Positions 1 through 8,901 of a DNA stretch of 35,254 nt are shown in pieces. Under the pieces are notes generated by a model, which did not search any database, was not told the origin of the DNA, and saw nothing but the letters and a program-made list of their open reading frames with translations. The stretch comes from Falsigemmobacter faecalis. Its GTDB lineage: Bacteria; Pseudomonadota; Alphaproteobacteria; Rhodobacterales; Rhodobacteraceae. The translations under genes were made by a program, and so were the position numbers. Numbering within the stretch: the first letter of the stretch is position 1; each line of letters opens with the position of its first letter. Where the stretch lies: the NCBI RefSeq assembly GCF_003863335.1, contig NZ_RRAZ01000036.1:1-35254 (forward strand), in the 5' to 3' direction.

Positions 1-65
1 CAGAACAGATCAGTCCTGATGAACAAAAACCGTCCTGCACTCAGGACTATTTCAGCAGCCTGTTA
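1..65 (+). mobile_element. Terminal fragment of an IS related to copy A
   Basis: Positions 32-65 are nearly identical (two mismatches) to 2008-2041, the sequence that follows the decayed IS5/IS1182-type transposase gene. Both contain the hairpin GTCCTG-N4-CAGGAC followed by TTTCAGCAGCCTGTTA, which looks like an IS terminus. The rest of this copy would lie left of the window. Confidence 0.5.
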
Positions 66-88
66 GTTTTGGACCGCGGTCCAAAACT
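65..88. repeat. 24-bp perfect palindrome next to the IS end
   Basis: The left arm AGTTTTGGACCG is followed directly by its exact reverse complement CGGTCCAAAACT, with no loop. It abuts the IS terminus at 65. It has the same build (AT-rich outer arms, GGACC/GGTCC inside) as the hairpins found within the transposase genes of this window. Confidence 0.7.
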
Positions 89-118
89 TCGCAGGGCGTT
101 AGTGTATTGGTCACCGTT

Positions 119-650
119 TCACCGGGCACTCAGGCGGTTGCGATTTGAGCCGAAATGAATTCGCGTGGGGAGCGCATCTTCAGCCCTGAGTGTGGGTGAT
201 TTGCACTGTAGTTCCCGAACCAGCTCCCGATCAATCCGAGAACGGTTCGGGTATCTGGCCAGCCGGGCTGTGAGGTTTAAGTGCGAGACGCTAAGGGTTT
301 GGGTAACCACCTTCATCGGAAATCGCCCGATCGCAGCGGCTGCGCAAGCGAGGCCGGCTTTTTACCCGTGACTTGTCCAACGCCCCGCGCAGGTCTTGGC
401 GTCAAGTGTCTTAGGGCCGAGTTGGCGTTTCAGTTCCCGGACAGGTTCCTCAAGCTGGCGTGCAACGCGATTGCTGCTAATCTCACCCTCCTCGGACACA
501 GCGACACTCACGCCTTTGAAAATGAGCCAGCGCCAACGGTCAAATAAATTGGGCGCAACGCCAGTGCGACGGGCGGCAACCGAAAGACTGGCGCCGTCTT
601 CCAGCCATGGTCGGCTTATAAGGCCCCGCGGGGGGCACGGTCCTTCTCAA
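119..650 (-). pseudogene. IS3-family (IS2-like) transposase remnant
   Basis: Read on the minus strand, about 600 to 330 resembles an IS3 orfA product: a helix-turn-helix segment (SLSVAARRTGVAPNLFDRWR-like) followed by a leucine-zipper-like stretch (VRELKRQLGPKTLDAK). It continues at 316-119 into an orfB-like start (MKVVTQTLSVSHLNLTARLA, then RELQCKSPTLRAED). The frame changes between the two parts, there is no DDE core, and the end is abrupt, so this is a dead fragment. The subgroup assignment is from memory of the family pattern; IS3 in general is fairly safe. Confidence 0.55.
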
Positions 651-988
651 CCTCGACGACCCGAAGCTTGTCGGTGGCAGCCCGGCGACGACGGGGGCAC
701 CATCGGGGATGATTTGAAAATCAGACATAGGCATGTGCTTAGCAGCAAGATCCGGCAGGTGGTGAATGCAGCTCTGGCGAGCCTGGACGGCGCATTTGCA
801 GCTCTCTACACTGGCTTCGGCCGCCCCCCCCGATCGCGCCAGAGCGGCTGATCCGGCAGGCCTGCTCCAGATCCTCTTTTCGATCCGCTCTGAACGGTAA
901 CTCATGGAGAAGATGTAATATAACTTCTTGTTTCATTGGTTTGTGGGTCTTGGGATTGATGGCCAGGTCTGGGGTGAAGGGCGCCCGG

Positions 989-1011
989 AAATCTGTCCCC
1001 GGGACAGATTT
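989..1011. repeat. Palindromic insertion, AAATCTGTCC type
   Basis: Arms AAATCTGTCCC (989-999) and GGGACAGATTT (1001-1011) pair perfectly around one base. It lies in a roughly 71-bp insertion (about 973-1043) between transposase codons for GLGIDGQVW and PTVFSKNRD. The insertion is not a multiple of three and breaks the frame. A related, partly decayed version is at 33962-33976 in copy B. Confidence 0.75.
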
Positions 1012-1413
1012 GAGCCCTGAACGGGCGCAGCCCCGGGCCGAAGCCGACGGTCTTCAGCAAGAACCGCGACCGGCTGCTGAGCACGGAGATGTCGTAGGGG
1101 GTGGTGGCAGCCATTCTGGCTCACCGCAAAGTCGCGCCCCTGCTGTCGGACGACCACGTCCCGGATTGGTGAAGGCATCGGCCGCGATGAAGAGCTTCCG
1201 TCCAAAGCCTGACAATAGGCCCTCGGACGACGATCCCGGTGGGCCGCAGAAGCCGGAGAGCCCGAGTGAGACCCATCCCAATGACCCGCCAAATCCGCAA
1301 TGCCGAAGTGAACTTGCCGTCGGCCAGAGGCGTTCCAATATCACTCATGTTTCGACGACCGATCCCGACGCGCGGCACAGGGGCGATGCTCTGCTTTGTC
1401 GGCGGAGGAGTGT

Positions 1414-1440
1414 GGAAAACGGTCCGGGGGACCGTTTTCC
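1414..1440. repeat. Palindromic insertion, AAAACGGTCC type
   Basis: Arms GGAAAACGGTCC (1414-1425) and GGACCGTTTTCC (1429-1440) flank the loop GGG. The reading frame runs open through it, from AMLCFVGGG to MALMENRSGLIV, adding about 14 residues. The same insertion is at the matching place in copy B (33511-33533) with one arm mismatch. Confidence 0.8.
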
Positions 1441-1754
1441 CGACGATGGCTTTGATGGAGAACCGCTCCGGCCTGATCGTGCGAAAGCGCGACCTCACTC
1501 AGACCGATGATCGTGCGGAACGGCGCGCCGCCCTCGGCATGATCCACCGGCATTCCCCGGGCTTCACGCGTCAGCGGGCGCCGGGGGCCGATAAGGGTTT
1601 GACGCTGCCGACTTCGTGGCTGATCTGCGCCGCGCCTGGGTCACTCCGCATGTTGCGTAAAAGTCGGGGTATTCCGCGGTTGATGGCTGCACCACACGCC
1701 ACAAGGGTTACGCCCTGTCGATCAGGCACCGTAAACGCATCGACTTGTGGCGGA

Positions 1755-1777
1755 AAAACGATCCCCCGGATCGTTTT
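1755..1777. repeat. Palindromic insertion, AAACGATCC type
   Basis: Arms AAAACGATCC (1755-1764) and GGATCGTTTT (1768-1777) flank CCC. It lies in frame between codons for RHRKRID and GWAKTLGG of the transposase. Read on the minus strand, its flank is GAGGAGGATCAG, the same as the flank of the hairpins at 24341-24365 and 33177-33198. Confidence 0.8.
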
Positions 1778-2130
1778 CTGATCCTCCTCACTATTGGATG
1801 GGCCAAAACCCTCGGCGGCATGGCCCGGACCCTCTGGCGCGGCGTCGAACGAGTGCCTGCGTGTTTCATTCTGACAATGGCCGTCAATAATCTCGCCCGT
1901 TTGCCCAACCTGCAGCCCGCCTGAACGTGTCAGCCCGGCCAGGCAGGCGTATCATCTGTCGAAGGGGGCGTGGGAGTAAATCTAACCGGCCTTGATGAAG
2001 GGCGATTGTCCTGCGCTCAGGACTCTTTCAGCAGCCTGTTAAGGGAAGCCCGACCTATGGCAGCAAGATAGACTATTGCCAAATCAAGCGTCTCAAGGTT
2101 GATTATTACCATTAGAAATATTCGCTTTAC

Positions 2131-5100
2131 GTGAAAGTGCCTTTCCGAATGCCTGGACTGCTCTCGCTGCTGAAGACCTATCCTCATGGGCGCAGCCTTG
2201 AGCAGATACACCGGATGAGGGGCGCTACGTTTTCGCCTGATGCACGACTTGGGGTGCTGACAGAGCTGGGCGATCTGCAACGGGCCGGCCTCGTGCAGCG
2301 AACGGCCGATGGGCTGTGGGTCTGTGCGGCGCGGCAAGACAGCTCCACGGCTGAGGTGCCAGGAACCCCTCTGACGGTGGATCGTCATCCCGGGGCAGAC
2401 GGCGGAAACAGGATCGCCGCTGCGCCATTCCGGCGCGCCACCAGCCCCGTCTCCTCCGCAGATCCGGTGGAGGACGCGGGGAGTGATGTGCCTGATCCTG
2501 CGGCACTGCTGCGCTACTGGCGATCGTCATTGCGGTCGGATCCGCGGGGCGCATTGACTGAAACGCCCGATCGGCACGGGATTGTCTGGCACCTGATCAC
2601 CGGAGAGGGGCCGCTTGTCCCGGATGCGGATCAGGATCTGCAGCTGAGCTTCCGTTCAGATCACCTGCAACCGGGATTTCGCGAAGCTCTGCGGAGACGG
2701 GAGGCCGAGGAACGGGTTCTGGCCATAGGATGGCCCCTGGCCCTCGGGCGGGCGAAAGGCGTTCCCGTCGTCTGGCCGGTCGGTCTGATTGCCGCGCGGT
2801 GGGCGCTGGAAGCGGACGAGCTGCGCCTGACGATTTCGGCCGATGATCTTTTGGTGAACCCCGACTGGCTGCGTGGTTTTGTGCGCAGCAGCAGCTGGAC
2901 TGCCGAAGATCTGCAGTCGGTGTTCAGGGGCGGGGAGGGCGTTGGACATCAGTTCTCCGAGTTCCTGCCGCGTCTGCGCGATGCCGCCGCGCGCCAGATC
3001 AGAGGATCTCTGAATGGTGTTGTGACCACGCGCACGCTGGATCTGGACGACACCGGCCTGTTTGACGCCGCCGCGCTTTTCCTTCCGGATGAGAACTCTT
3101 TCACCTCCGGAGCGTCAAGGGAGCTGGACCGCATCGCGGGCTGGGACGCCGGAAAGCTTGCGTCGACGGCTCTGGCCCCTTTGCTGAACCTGGCCGAGAC
3201 TGACCCGGCCCCGCCTCATGGTGCGATCAATACCAGCGCGCTGAACAATGAGCAGCTTCAGGCCCTTCGCTACAGCTGCTCAGCGCCACTGACCGTGGTG
3301 ACCGGACCTCCGGGCACCGGTAAGTCAGAGGTGATCGTTTCTGTTGTCGCATCGGTTCTGCTGGAAGGGGGATCGGTCCTTGTCGCCTCCAAGAACCATC
3401 AGGCGCTGGACGCCGTTGAAGATCGCCTTGGGGCCATCGCGCCCGATATTGATTTTCATGTGCGCACGCTGGACCCGTCGCGGGAGCTCGACCAGGGCCT
3501 GGTGCAGGTTGCGCGCCGTTTAAATGACATCAGCGGTCCCGGAAGTCGTGAGCCGGATCCGGAATTGCTGGCTCAGATCCGGGCCATAAGCGCTGATCGC
3601 AACGCTGCTCTTTCGGGCGCAGAAGCACGCGAAGTGCTTCAATGTGAGCTGGCTGACCTGTTGGAGCGGCGGCTGACCTCAGCCGAGCCGATGGCGGCCA
3701 GAGGCGCGCCCGAACGCCCGACCGGCATCTGGCAGCGGCTGATTTCATTTCTGAAGGGGACAGCGGCGGGGACCGGTCCCTCAGATCCCGACAGACGCAT
3801 AGCCGCTCTTCGTAAAGAGCTCTCTCAGAGCCCATCCTTTGCAGATCCGGTCGTGCTGACCGAAGACATTGCAGGCCGCGCAAAAGCGCTGCTGCCCCGC
3901 TATCTGGGCGCAAAATCTGCCATGAGCAGCGCAGCCCGATCAGATCTTGGCGGGCTGATTGCGGATTTTGAATTTGCCGGTCGGCGGGATGCGGTTCCTC
4001 TGGCCCTGACGCGCCAGGTTCTTGAACATCGCCCGCTCTGGCTGGTGTCAGTGCTTGGGGCCGCGCGCCGGGTTCCGCTGGAGCCTGCGCTTTTTGATCT
4101 GGTGGTCTTTGATGAGGCCAGTCAGTGCGATATTGCCTCGGCGCTGCCGCTGTTTGCGCGCGCGAAGCGCGCAATGGTCGTGGGCGACAGCAATCAGCTG
4201 ACCTTCATCCCCTCGATCGGCCGGGATCAGGATCGCAATCTGATGCGCACCCAAGGGCTGCCTGTCGCGCGGATGAGCCGCTATGCGCAAAGCAGCAATT
4301 CGCTGTTTGATTTCGCCAAAAATGTGCCGGGCGCAAAGCGGGTTATGCTGCGCAGCCAATATCGCTCCGCCGCGCCGATCGTCGATTATATCAGTGACGA
4401 ATTTTATGACGGCAGCCTGCGGGCCGCAGGCGATCCGGCACGGCTTCGGCCACCACCCGGACAAGCGCCGGGAATTGCATGGACCGATGTCCGAAGCCCC
4501 GCTTCCATCAGCGGCAACGTCAACCGCGCTGAAGTGACGGCAATCGCTGCTCATGTGGCAGATCTTCTGAACGTGCAGGGCTATGGCGGCTCGGTCGGGG
4601 TTGCGACGCCCTTTCGGGCGCAGGCGCAGGAGATTGATCAGGCGGTGCGCGCGCTGGTCTCTGTACCCCGGCTGGAGCTGTCGGCTTTCCGGGCGGCAAC
4701 CGTTGACAGCTTTCAGGGGCAGGAGCGGGACCTGATTATCTTCTCGCCGGTTCTGGGTCCGGCCAGTGCCGAGACAGCCGTGACATTCGTGCAAAAAGAT
4801 CGTCGCCGGATGAATGTGGCGATCTCACGTGCCCGCGCGGTGGCGCATGTGTTCGGCGATCTGAATTTCGCGCGGGGCGCAAGAGTGCGCTCTCTGGCAA
4901 GGCTTGCAGCCGTTGCAACCGAGCCGCGCCAGCGCAGCGGCGAGGGTGTTTTCGACAGCCACTGGGAGCGTGTGCTTTATCATGCCTTGATTGAGCGCGG
5001 GTTAAAGCCGCAGCCGCAATACGAGATTGCCGGACGCCGACTGGATTTCGCGCTGTTCGGGGCAGGGGAGATCCGCCTGGATGTCGAGGTGGACGGGCGG

Positions 5101-5259
5101 CAGTGGCATGAGGCCCGCGATGGCGGGCGCAAGCTTCCCGATCTCTGGCGGGATCATCAGATGCAATCCATGGGCTGGCGCGTGCGCCGCTTCTGGGTCG
5201 ACGAACTCAGCGAAAACATGGAGGCATGCCTTGAGCGCATCGAACAAGACCTCAGGTAA
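2131..5259 (+). CDS. SF1 helicase fused to Vsr/DUF559-like nuclease
   Basis: First gene of a five-gene operon; about 1042 residues from GTG at 2131 (an in-frame ATG at 2149 is an alternative; an in-frame TAG at 2113 limits extension). Residues 7-65 look like a winged helix. Helicase motifs: Walker A GPPGTGKS (392-399), DEAS (661-664), GDSNQL (685-690), VDSFQGQE (858-865) and MNVAISRAR (894-902), the pattern of UPF1/Dna2-like superfamily 1 enzymes. Residues about 945-1042 resemble the Vsr/DUF559 endonuclease fold: SHWE, RRLDFAL (D972), DVEVDG (E986, D988), then HEARD and GWRVRRFW. The roughly 300 residues before the helicase are unassigned. I infer a nucleic-acid unwinding and cutting subunit of a defence system, acting on DNA or RNA. 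The 5' leader is AT-rich but shows no clear promoter. Confidence 0.85.
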   Translation: MKVPFRMPGLLSLLKTYPHGRSLEQIHRMRGATFSPDARLGVLTELGDLQRAGLVQRTADGLWVCAARQDSSTAEVPGTPLTVDRHPGADGGNRIAAAPFRRATSPVSSADPVEDAGSDVPDPAALLRYWRSSLRSDPRGALTETPDRHGIVWHLITGEGPLVPDADQDLQLSFRSDHLQPGFREALRRREAEERVLAIGWPLALGRAKGVPVVWPVGLIAARWALEADELRLTISADDLLVNPDWLRGFVRSSSWTAEDLQSVFRGGEGVGHQFSEFLPRLRDAAARQIRGSLNGVVTTRTLDLDDTGLFDAAALFLPDENSFTSGASRELDRIAGWDAGKLASTALAPLLNLAETDPAPPHGAINTSALNNEQLQALRYSCSAPLTVVTGPPGTGKSEVIVSVVASVLLEGGSVLVASKNHQALDAVEDRLGAIAPDIDFHVRTLDPSRELDQGLVQVARRLNDISGPGSREPDPELLAQIRAISADRNAALSGAEAREVLQCELADLLERRLTSAEPMAARGAPERPTGIWQRLISFLKGTAAGTGPSDPDRRIAALRKELSQSPSFADPVVLTEDIAGRAKALLPRYLGAKSAMSSAARSDLGGLIADFEFAGRRDAVPLALTRQVLEHRPLWLVSVLGAARRVPLEPALFDLVVFDEASQCDIASALPLFARAKRAMVVGDSNQLTFIPSIGRDQDRNLMRTQGLPVARMSRYAQSSNSLFDFAKNVPGAKRVMLRSQYRSAAPIVDYISDEFYDGSLRAAGDPARLRPPPGQAPGIAWTDVRSPASISGNVNRAEVTAIAAHVADLLNVQGYGGSVGVATPFRAQAQEIDQAVRALVSVPRLELSAFRAATVDSFQGQERDLIIFSPVLGPASAETAVTFVQKDRRRMNVAISRARAVAHVFGDLNFARGARVRSLARLAAVATEPRQRSGEGVFDSHWERVLYHALIERGLKPQPQYEIAGRRLDFALFGAGEIRLDVEVDGRQWHEARDGGRKLPDLWRDHQMQSMGWRVRRFWVDELSENMEACLERIEQDLR

Positions 5260-6697
5260 GTCCTGGACCTTCACCACAATTGCAGCCGTGCTGGCGCTTA
5301 CCAGCGCAGGCGGGGTCGCGTTTACGGGCTGGAAACTGAACACGCTGCACCAGGAATTTGGCCGGATCAGCTCTGACATCGACTGGTTTCAGGCGCAACG
5401 CAGCGGGCTTCTGGCCGAGCGCGATGAGCTGCGGGCCCAGCAGATACAGCTGGAGGCCGCGACGGTGCAAACACGTGAAGCCGCGGTCGGGGAAGAAGCG
5501 GCGCTGGCCCTTCTGAGGACGGAGCGCGCCCGTTTTGCAGATGAGATTGCAAAGCTCGAGGCTGAGTTGAAGTCGCGCCAGGACCGCGTGACGAAGGCGG
5601 AAGAGACCATTCGCAACGCGGGCGCTCTGCGGAGCGAGCTTGAGACCGGCGCCACACTCAAGCGCCAGTTTGAGCGTGAGGTGGCTTCGCTGACGCAAAG
5701 CCGTGATAAGCTTCTGGCGGAGGAAACACGGCTTCGCGAAGCCCAGACGACCCTTACCTCGTCTCTGGCAGCCCTGCGCCAGGAGCGGGATGACCTTGAT
5801 CGCGCGACTGAGGAAAGTCGCAGTTCACTGAGCGCATTGCGCACAACCGAAGAGCGGCTGAAAGTGACGCTGAGCGGCCTTGAGGCCCGTGCGGCAGAGG
5901 CCGGGACGGCGGATGAACGGCTGCGCGAAGTGGCTGAAAAACTGGCCTCCGCTCAGGTGGAACTGAGCGGAGTAACCGCAGAACGCGACAGGATTTCCCA
6001 GAGTATCGCGGCGCTGAAGACAGAGATCTCCGGGCTTCAGGTCGAGAAACAGACGGCAGATCAGGAGCTTGCAGCTCTGCGCTCTGAGCTGCCTCCGGCT
6101 GCGGCTGCGGTGAAGACCGAAGCGGCCCGACTGGAAGAGCTGACGCTTGCGGTCACGGCAAAACGCACAGAGCTGCAGAGTGCAGATGCACAACTGGCCT
6201 CTGTGACCACAGCCCTCAGCGCGGCGCAGGGGGATCTTGCAAAGGCGAAGGCTGATCTTACCCAGGTGAGCGCAGATCTGGACACCCGGCGGGCCATAAC
6301 CCTGGAAGCCGACAGCGCGGGTCTGCGGCTGCGGGAGGTTACGGCAGCGATCACCAGCGAAGAGGCCCGGCTGAAAAGCCTGGAGCAGGAGGTGGCGGCG
6401 CGGCTCACAAGGCTTGAGGAAACCCGCACATCTCTTGATGTGGCGAACCGCGACCTCGCCCTTGCGCTGGCCTCTGTCGGCGCAGAACAGGCCCGGCTGC
6501 CGGCCCTGCAGATGGAAACGGAAAAGCTTGACCAGGTGCTCGCGGCCCGTGCCCAGGCCGAAACCGCGCTGTCCGCGATCCGGCTTGAGCTGCAGGCCGA
6601 AACGGCCCGTCTGAACCTTCTGCGCGAAGAGATGGCGGTGCAGCCTGTTCCCGCTGTTGCCGTGCCGCTGTCGCAACCCGTGATTTCCCAGCCCTGA
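5231..6697 (+). CDS. Membrane-anchored coiled-coil protein
   Basis: I place the start at TTG 5231, six bases after GGAGG (5220-5224), overlapping the helicase gene by 29 bp; longer readings would be translated inside that gene's nuclease domain. The 488-residue product has a short amino end with two lysines, a hydrophobic segment at about 12-33 (FTTIAAVLALTSAGGVAF), and then about 430 residues of almost unbroken heptad-rich Glu/Arg/Ala/Leu coiled coil. It ends in a proline-rich tail (PVPAVAVPLSQP). No enzymatic motif is visible. Positive charges before the membrane segment would favour a coiled coil outside the cytoplasm, but the prediction is weak. As part of the operon it is probably a structural or sensing partner of the AAA+ protein encoded next. 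Confidence 0.8.
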   Translation: MSASNKTSGKSWTFTTIAAVLALTSAGGVAFTGWKLNTLHQEFGRISSDIDWFQAQRSGLLAERDELRAQQIQLEAATVQTREAAVGEEAALALLRTERARFADEIAKLEAELKSRQDRVTKAEETIRNAGALRSELETGATLKRQFEREVASLTQSRDKLLAEETRLREAQTTLTSSLAALRQERDDLDRATEESRSSLSALRTTEERLKVTLSGLEARAAEAGTADERLREVAEKLASAQVELSGVTAERDRISQSIAALKTEISGLQVEKQTADQELAALRSELPPAAAAVKTEAARLEELTLAVTAKRTELQSADAQLASVTTALSAAQGDLAKAKADLTQVSADLDTRRAITLEADSAGLRLREVTAAITSEEARLKSLEQEVAARLTRLEETRTSLDVANRDLALALASVGAEQARLPALQMETEKLDQVLAARAQAETALSAIRLELQAETARLNLLREEMAVQPVPAVAVPLSQPVISQP

Positions 6698-6708
6698 GGA
6701 GCGCTCCT

Positions 6709-8901
6709 GTGTATACCACGGATCTGATGATCTTTATCACCGCAGCCTCGGGACTGGTCGTTCTGTCACTTCTGATGCTGTTCAAATCCTGGCGCCATGA
6801 CCGGGTCGTGCAACTGGCGGGCCCTCTCGCAAGTCGCGAGGCCCTGGAGGCGCAGGTCATTGAACTGCGCAAAGAGCGGGACCGCCTTACCCTGGCCAAT
6901 AATGATCTGCGCGAGGTGCAGGGCCAGACGGAACTGGCAAAGGGCGTGCTTCAGGCGCTGCAGGGCCGTATCGCAGACCTGGAACGCGAGTGGGAAGGCC
7001 GGGACGAGCAGCGCAGTGAAATCCGTGATCTGCGGGTTCAGACCGAGCAGGCCGCAACCGAGCTGCTCGCAAAGACCGGAGAGCTGGAGCGCGCAAAGGC
7101 CGGGCTTGATCTGGTCAAAGAGCGCCTGGCCCAGGCTGAGGGCATTGAGACCAGGCTGGAGGAGCTGAGGTCTGAAGAAGGGCGGATGCGCGACGCTCTT
7201 CAGGCCCTGAGCGCAGAGCTTGGCGATCTGCAGGCACAAAGAGCAGCAGCTGAGGCTCTGGGTCTGGAAATCGGTGGCCTGAACGCGAAGAAGAACGAAC
7301 TGGAGGCCGGGCTTGCACGCCTTGAGGGTCAACAGTCAGTGCGCGCAGCAGAACTGGCAGAGCTTGAGGACCGGGTGAAGTCAGCCCGCACCGCTGAGAG
7401 CGAGCTTCGCAGTCGCAACGACCTTCTGGCCAGCGAGCTGTCGGCTGCGCGCCAGAGCAGTCAGGAACTTGCCCAGGCGGTCAGTGCCGCTGAGACGCGG
7501 TTGCGGCTTGCCGAGCATGAACTCAGGCAAACCGAAACTCAGACCGACCGTCTGAGCGCGCTGGAAGAAAGCATCGATGCACTGCGCGGAGAGCTGGCCC
7601 ATCTTCAGGCCCGTCGCGACACGCTGGCAGAGGATGAGCAGCGCCTGCAGATCACCCTCGAAGAAAAGAACGCGCGTCTGCAGGCCATTCTGCGGGAAAC
7701 GGAGAAGAGCGGGGCAGGGCGCGCAGCTGCAGGGCGCGAAGGCCCGCCTGCTGAACTCAGCGAAGAGCCTGAAGTCATCCGCCATCTGCGCCTTCTTCCC
7801 GGCCCGCGCAGCGGTCTGGCGGAGGATGAGGCGCTGGATAACGTCCGGCGCACCCTGCAGGGCGCGGGGCTCAGCTATCATCCGCGTGTGCTCACCGCCT
7901 TCCATACGGCGATGAAGGTCAACGATACCACGCAGATGGCCGTTCTGGCCGGGATCTCGGGCACCGGAAAAAGCCAGCTTCCGCGCAATTATGCCGCTGG
8001 TATGGGCATCGGCTTCCTGCAGGTTCCGGTGCAGCCCCGCTGGGACAGCCCGCAGGATCTGATGGGATTTTATAACTATATCGAAAGCCGCTTCCGGCCC
8101 ACCGATATGGCAAAGGCCCTGTGGGCGCTGGATTCAGAGAATAACATCAATGCCCTGCAGGACCGCATGATGATGGTCCTGCTGGACGAGATGAACCTCG
8201 CGCGGGTTGAATATTACTTCTCCGACTTCCTCAGCCGCCTGGAAAGCCGGCCCGCGCCGCTGCGGGTGTCTGATCCCATCCTGCGCAAGGATGCTGAGCT
8301 TGAGCTGGAAATCCCCGGCCAGCCGGTCCGGATTTTCCCGGGCTATAACCTGCTCTTTGCCGGGACCATGAACGAAGACGAAAGCACCCAGTCGCTTTCC
8401 GATAAAGTGGTGGACCGCGCGAATGTGATGCGCTTTGGGGCGCCGAAGAAGATCGTCACGCCCTCGCCCGCGGCGCGCGCGGAAAACTCACAATCGGTCC
8501 CGGCGCTCAGCTATACGCAGTGGAAACGCTGGACCTCGCGGGATGCGTCGGGCGATGCGGATCTGGCGCGCAGTCAGCTTGATGAGATGCTCTCCATTAT
8601 GCAGACCTTCGGCAAGCCTTTCGGCCATCGCCTGGGGCGCGCGATCCTGTCTTATGTGGGGGCCTATCCTCAGGTCAGCGGCGGCGGTGATCGGGTGCGC
8701 ACGGCGCTGGCAGATCAGATTGAGATGCGGCTTTTGCCAAAACTGCGCGGCGTCGATGTGACAAGCCATGACGACGACTTCCGCAGGATTGAGAAAATGG
8801 CCTCCGATCTTGGCGATGAGCCGCTGGCCGCTGCCATCCGGGCCTCTGTCGATGCGTCACAGGCCAGCACGCTCTTCAGCTGGCAGGGCGTCGTGCGTTG
8901 A
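6709..8901 (+). CDS. Membrane-anchored coiled-coil McrB-type AAA+ ATPase
   Basis: GTG start 8 bases after GAGGAG, 11 bp behind the previous gene; 730 residues. Residues 6-25 form one membrane segment (LMIFITAASGLVVLSLLMLF) followed by K/R, predicting a cytoplasmic body. About 30-340 is coiled coil. About 375-730 is an McrB-like AAA+ module: Walker A GISGTGKS (415-422), Walker B with the McrB-family signature LLDEMNLARVEYYF (491-504), sensor region GTMNEDEST (552-560) followed by LSDKVVDRANV. In McrBC systems this domain is a GTP/ATP-driven motor that works with McrC; the NEDEST motif differs from the NTAD of classical E. coli McrB, so nucleotide preference is open. It overlaps the DUF2357-like gene by four bases, as McrB and McrC genes usually do. 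Confidence 0.85.
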   Translation: MYTTDLMIFITAASGLVVLSLLMLFKSWRHDRVVQLAGPLASREALEAQVIELRKERDRLTLANNDLREVQGQTELAKGVLQALQGRIADLEREWEGRDEQRSEIRDLRVQTEQAATELLAKTGELERAKAGLDLVKERLAQAEGIETRLEELRSEEGRMRDALQALSAELGDLQAQRAAAEALGLEIGGLNAKKNELEAGLARLEGQQSVRAAELAELEDRVKSARTAESELRSRNDLLASELSAARQSSQELAQAVSAAETRLRLAEHELRQTETQTDRLSALEESIDALRGELAHLQARRDTLAEDEQRLQITLEEKNARLQAILRETEKSGAGRAAAGREGPPAELSEEPEVIRHLRLLPGPRSGLAEDEALDNVRRTLQGAGLSYHPRVLTAFHTAMKVNDTTQMAVLAGISGTGKSQLPRNYAAGMGIGFLQVPVQPRWDSPQDLMGFYNYIESRFRPTDMAKALWALDSENNINALQDRMMMVLLDEMNLARVEYYFSDFLSRLESRPAPLRVSDPILRKDAELELEIPGQPVRIFPGYNLLFAGTMNEDESTQSLSDKVVDRANVMRFGAPKKIVTPSPAARAENSQSVPALSYTQWKRWTSRDASGDADLARSQLDEMLSIMQTFGKPFGHRLGRAILSYVGAYPQVSGGGDRVRTALADQIEMRLLPKLRGVDVTSHDDDFRRIEKMASDLGDEPLAAAIRASVDASQASTLFSWQGVVR

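Larger units (their letters stand above)
700..2042 (+). mobile_element. Decayed IS5/IS1182-type element, copy A
   Basis: Transposase pieces appear in order on the plus strand but in shifting frames. About 745-935 gives KIRQVVNAALASLDGAFAAL and an SIRSERQLME-like part. About 930-972 gives HWFVGLGIDGQVW. About 1044-1072 gives PTVFSKNRD, and 1185-1500 gives the MKSFRPKPD and ALMENRSGLIV regions. About 1606-1923 gives ADFVADLRRAWVTPHVA, the stop TAA, KSGYSAVDGCTTRHKGYALS, GWAKTLGGMARTLWRGVERV and FILTMAVNNLARLPNLQPA-stop. This is the usual DDE transposase carboxyl end. The gene is inactive (frameshifts, at least one internal stop) and carries three palindromic insertions. The right end with a hairpin and TTTCAGCAGCCTGTTA lies at 2008-2042. 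The left end was not located precisely. Confidence 0.75.

Noticed and set aside
5825-6676. Long minus-strand open frame opposite the coiled-coil gene
   Set aside because: Cys/Gly/Arg-rich with no family pattern; the plus-strand coiled-coil protein explains the sequence.
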